Of a stretch of 64,000 nucleotides of DNA, positions 61,114-64,000 are shown in pieces. Under the pieces are notes generated by a model that was not told the origin of the DNA, searched no databases, and worked only from the letters and a program-made list of their open reading frames with translations. The stretch is from Eubacteriaceae bacterium (GTDB taxonomy: Bacteria > Bacillota > Clostridia > Peptostreptococcales > Anaerovoracaceae): assembly GCA_028727785.1 (NCBI GenBank), contig JAQYNQ010000064.1, positions 1-64,000 on the forward strand, read 5' to 3'. Positions within the stretch are counted from its first letter, which is position 1. The number at the start of each line of letters is the position of its first letter. The translations under genes and the position numbers were made by a program.

Positions 61114-61815
61114 TTATTTTTTCTTCTTTTTCTGCTTATTCTTGTTCTTAAGAGCTTTTCTAAGCTGATTGAAACGCAAATTGAAGAATATCTGAATAAA
61201 CTGACTGATAGCCCAGTAAATTGCAAGAGCAGATGGATATGTTCTTGCTAGCCACACAATCATAATAGGGAAGAAGTACTGCATCATTTTATTCATAGCA
61301 TTGCCACCGGGAGCAGCGCTAGATGAAGAGTTCATCTGCATATTAAGCCAGAATGAAAAGAATGTAGCAGCACCGGCCAATATTGGTAGAATCCAATTAT
61401 CTGGCTGGCTTAAGTCCTTAATCCATAAGAAATGTTCATGTATAGCAAAGTACATATTACTATCAGCTTCTATGTATGCCATAGGATTTCTGAGTAAAGT
61501 AAATAGACCCATGATAATAATCATCTGAACTATCATTGGAAGACATCCACCGGCAGGGTTGAATCCTTCTTCCTTATAAACTTCAGCAAGCTTGGCATTC
61601 ATAGTTTCTGTATCATTTGCGTATTTCTTCTGTATTTCCTGTATTTTAGGCTGCATGTCCGCCATACCGGCAGTGCTTAGTATCTGCTTCTTGTATAAAG
61701 GATAAAGTGCAATTTTTACAATTACAGTTAATATTGCTACTGTAATTCCATAATTACCTACAACTCCGTAAAGCAGAGTTAACAGCCATGCTAATGGTTT
61801 TGCTAAAATTCCCAT
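61114..61815 (-). CDS. yidC: Membrane protein insertase YidC
   Basis: NYGITVAILTVIVKIALYPLYKKQ, EVYKEEGFNPAGGCLPMIVQMIIIMGLF. Confidence 0.93.
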   Translation of the reverse strand: MGILAKPLAWLLTLLYGVVGNYGITVAILTVIVKIALYPLYKKQILSTAGMADMQPKIQEIQKKYANDTETMNAKLAEVYKEEGFNPAGGCLPMIVQMIIIMGLFTLLRNPMAYIEADSNMYFAIHEHFLWIKDLSQPDNWILPILAGAATFFSFWLNMQMNSSSSAAPGGNAMNKMMQYFFPIMIVWLARTYPSALAIYWAISQFIQIFFNLRFNQLRKALKNKNKQKKKKK

Positions 61816-61827
61816 TCATTTCCTCCG

Positions 61828-62058
61828 TTATTTTAAAGGGTCGTAACCTCCGGGATTTCCGGGATGACACTTTAAAATTCGTTTAATACCTAAATAACTA
61901 CCTTTAAAAACACCATATTTTTTCAGAGCCTGAATAAAATATGTTGAACATGTAGGATAAAACCTGCAGGTAGCCGGAAACAAAGGTGATATAAACTTCT
62001 GGTATATCCTGATCAGCAAAATCATTATTCCGCTGAATAATTTACTGATATATTTCAT
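61828..62058 (-). CDS. yidD: Membrane protein insertion efficiency factor YidD
   Basis: [59 protein letters not shown]. Confidence 0.96.
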   Translation of the reverse strand: MKYISKLFSGIMILLIRIYQKFISPLFPATCRFYPTCSTYFIQALKKYGVFKGSYLGIKRILKCHPGNPGGYDPLK

Positions 62059-62399
62059 TATTTCTTTATCAACACCTTAGTTTTCTTAAGTGCAGATTCA
62101 ATTGAATTTCTCACTTCTGCACAATTTCTGTCGATAATAGTATTTCTGGCAATGTAGATAATATCAAAACCTGTTGAAATCTCAAGTTCACTTGTTCTGA
62201 CACTTTCTTTCATCAATCTTCTGGCTCTGTTTCTGTGAACACTATTACCAACTTTCTTACTAGCTAAAAAAGCTGTTCTGTTATAGGGCAGATTATTTTT
62301 TTTATAAAATATAACTACATATCTGTCCCCTACTGACTTTCCCTTATTGTAAATTGATGAAAAGTCACTTTTTCTTCTCAATACGTTTTTTTTTAACAT
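62058..62399 (-). CDS. rnpA: Ribonuclease P protein component
   Basis: [22 protein letters not shown]. Confidence 0.94.
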   Translation of the reverse strand: MLKKNVLRRKSDFSSIYNKGKSVGDRYVVIFYKKNNLPYNRTAFLASKKVGNSVHRNRARRLMKESVRTSELEISTGFDIIYIARNTIIDRNCAEVRNSIESALKKTKVLIKK

Positions 62400-62419
62400 A
62401 TTATTTTAACATATTGAAA

Positions 62420-62554
62420 TTAAGCTGTTAATTTTTTTCTGCCTTTAGCTCTTCTTCTCTTTAGAACATTTCTGCCATTCTTTGTAGCCATTCTTTTTCT
62501 GAATCCGTGCTCTTTCATTCTCTGTCTTTTCTTTGGCTGATATGTCATTTTCAT
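62420..62554 (-). CDS. rpmH: 50S ribosomal protein L34
   Basis: Not in the ORF track; translation [44 protein letters not shown] with AGGAGG upstream. Confidence 0.97.
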   Translation of the reverse strand: MKMTYQPKKRQRMKEHGFRKRMATKNGRNVLKRRRAKGRKKLTA

Positions 62555-62691
62555 ACCTTTTTACCTCCTTAAATTATTAAACTCGTACGCTTCTAAATTT
62601 CAAAACGCACACATATGCCCTACAATTATAAATTCAAGTTGACAAAAAGTCAACAAATTTAGTAAATTTAAGCTTATATGAAAAGTATGCA

Positions 62692-62771
62692 CAAAGTTAT
62701 CCACAATATATGGATAACTTTGTATATTATTAATTTTTTAATAATTTAAATATACACTTGTGTGTGGATAA
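62692..62771. promoter_or_regulatory. oriC: DnaA-box cluster in the oriC/dnaA upstream region
   Basis: TTATCCACA at 62697 (+), TGTGGATAA at 62763 (- box), near-box TATGGATAA at 62709; 12-bp inverted repeat CAAAGTTATCCA/TGGATAACTTTG. Confidence 0.8.
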
Positions 62772-62814
62772 CTTCTTGTGTAAAATTAAAATATATACTA
62801 GGAGAGCGAAAAAA

Positions 62815-64000
62815 ATGGAAAATAAAAAAGAAATTTGGACACAGGTTTTAAAGCTTATTGAAGAAAACACTACAGCTATTAGCTATGAAACCTGGTTTCT
62901 TACTACCAGGGTAAAAAAAATCGACGATACCACTAAAGCATTCTATCTTGAAAATGATGAAGAATTTGTCGTTAGAATTCTAAATAACAGATATCTTAAA
63001 CTTATAGAGGAAAGCATTAAATCTGTTACAAATGAAAACTACAGAGTAGTTATAAAAACTTCATCAGACTACAATAACAACATAGAACCATCAGATAAAA
63101 AAGAATCTGATGCGTCTAAGCCTGTTTTGATGGATAACAAGCTGAAAAAACAGAAAATTTTTAATCCAAGATACACATTTGACAATTTTGTAGTCGGAAA
63201 CAGCAACAGATACGCTCATGCTGCATGTCTTGCTGTTGCAGAATCACCTTCTCAGGCATTTAATCCTCTGTTTCTATATGGAGGATCCGGGCTGGGTAAA
63301 ACGCATCTTATGAATGCCATAGGAATCCATCTTCTAGAAAACAATGAAGATTTAAATGTGTTGTACGTTTCTGCTGAAATGTTTACAAATGAATTTATTA
63401 AGGCTCTTGGAGAAAACAAGAATAGAGAATTTAAAAATAAATACAGAAATGTTGATGTTCTGTTAATGGACGACATTCAGTTTCTTGAAGGCAAAGATAC
63501 TATGCAGGAAGAATTCTTCCATACATTCAATTCTCTTTATGATCTGAATAAACAGATTGTAATTTCAAGTGACAGAGCTCCGAACAGACTGGACAGACTT
63601 GAAGAAAGACTTAGAACAAGATTCATGTGGAATATGGTTGCAGATGTTCAGCCAGCTGATTATGAAACAAGAATTGCCATATTGCTGAAGAAAGCAGAAA
63701 ATGCTGATATTGAAGTAGATGATGATATTTATGATGTTATCTGCTTTATTGCTGATAATGTTAAGGATAATATTCGAGAAATGGAAGGTGCCTTCCATAG
63801 AATAATAGGTTTTTCATCACTAATGGGAGAAAAGATCGATAAGTATTTTGCAAAAAGAATACTTAACGACTTTATTGTAAATCAGGGAACCAGTCCTACT
63901 CCTGAAAAAATAAAATCTGTTGTTTGCAGAGCATATAATATAAAAGTATCAGATATGGAAAGTTCTAAGAGAACAAGCAATATTGCTTATCCAAGACAGA
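62815..64000 (+). CDS. dnaA: Chromosomal replication initiator DnaA, 3'-truncated by window end
   Basis: MENKKEIWTQVLKLIEENTTAISYETWF...NPRYTFDNFVVGNSNRYAHAA...LFLYGGSGLGKTHLMNAIG; absent from the ORF track because the stop is outside the window. Confidence 0.97.
   Translation, partial: MENKKEIWTQVLKLIEENTTAISYETWFLTTRVKKIDDTTKAFYLENDEEFVVRILNNRYLKLIEESIKSVTNENYRVVIKTSSDYNNNIEPSDKKESDASKPVLMDNKLKKQKIFNPRYTFDNFVVGNSNRYAHAACLAVAESPSQAFNPLFLYGGSGLGKTHLMNAIGIHLLENNEDLNVLYVSAEMFTNEFIKALGENKNREFKNKYRNVDVLLMDDIQFLEGKDTMQEEFFHTFNSLYDLNKQIVISSDRAPNRLDRLEERLRTRFMWNMVADVQPADYETRIAILLKKAENADIEVDDDIYDVICFIADNVKDNIREMEGAFHRIIGFSSLMGEKIDKYFAKRILNDFIVNQGTSPTPEKIKSVVCRAYNIKVSDMESSKRTSNIAYPRQ

Noticed and set aside
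1-64000. Prophage, IS transposase, CRISPR-Cas, rRNA or tRNA genes
   Set aside because: None recognised in the ORF translations or by eye; a tRNAscan/Infernal run would be needed to exclude small RNA genes.

Overview
This is a chromosomal window from a low-GC, endospore-type Firmicute (probably Clostridia), close to the replication origin. The right end carries the oriC/dnaA neighbourhood: dnaA (partial, + strand), rpmH, rnpA, yidD, yidC, jag, mnmE, mnmG, rsmG, noc, parA, parB with a perfect parS, a GdpP-like protein, rplI, dnaB and dnaD. Most genes to the left are on the - strand, as expected for one replichore arm. Housekeeping and sporulation genes follow (yabP, yabQ, ftsB-like, rnmV, rsmA, LTA synthase, aroB, an RND transporter, rlmH, rnhA). 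The left end holds an ornithine-fermentation cluster (ord, ortA, ortB, oraS, oraE, a MutL-like protein, orr) beside a sigma-54 activator, and an MBOAT/AlgJ-like acyltransferase cluster. The main accessory region is about 17.4-30.6 kb. It contains an ECF sigma/anti-sigma pair with a small secreted protein, a 2400-aa secreted RHS protein, an M16 zinc peptidase, and an orphan RHS tip with a different C-terminal domain (candidate permuted papain-like toxin), followed by a membrane-anchored beta-propeller-like protein (candidate immunity). The orphan tip shares a gap-free, in-frame 303-bp repeat with the RHS gene. A decayed ~50-bp direct repeat flanks the whole block. This RHS tip-switching locus, with an M16 peptidase between main gene and orphan, is the best candidate for an unusual system. 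All calls are by eye from the sequence; no database or structure search was run.
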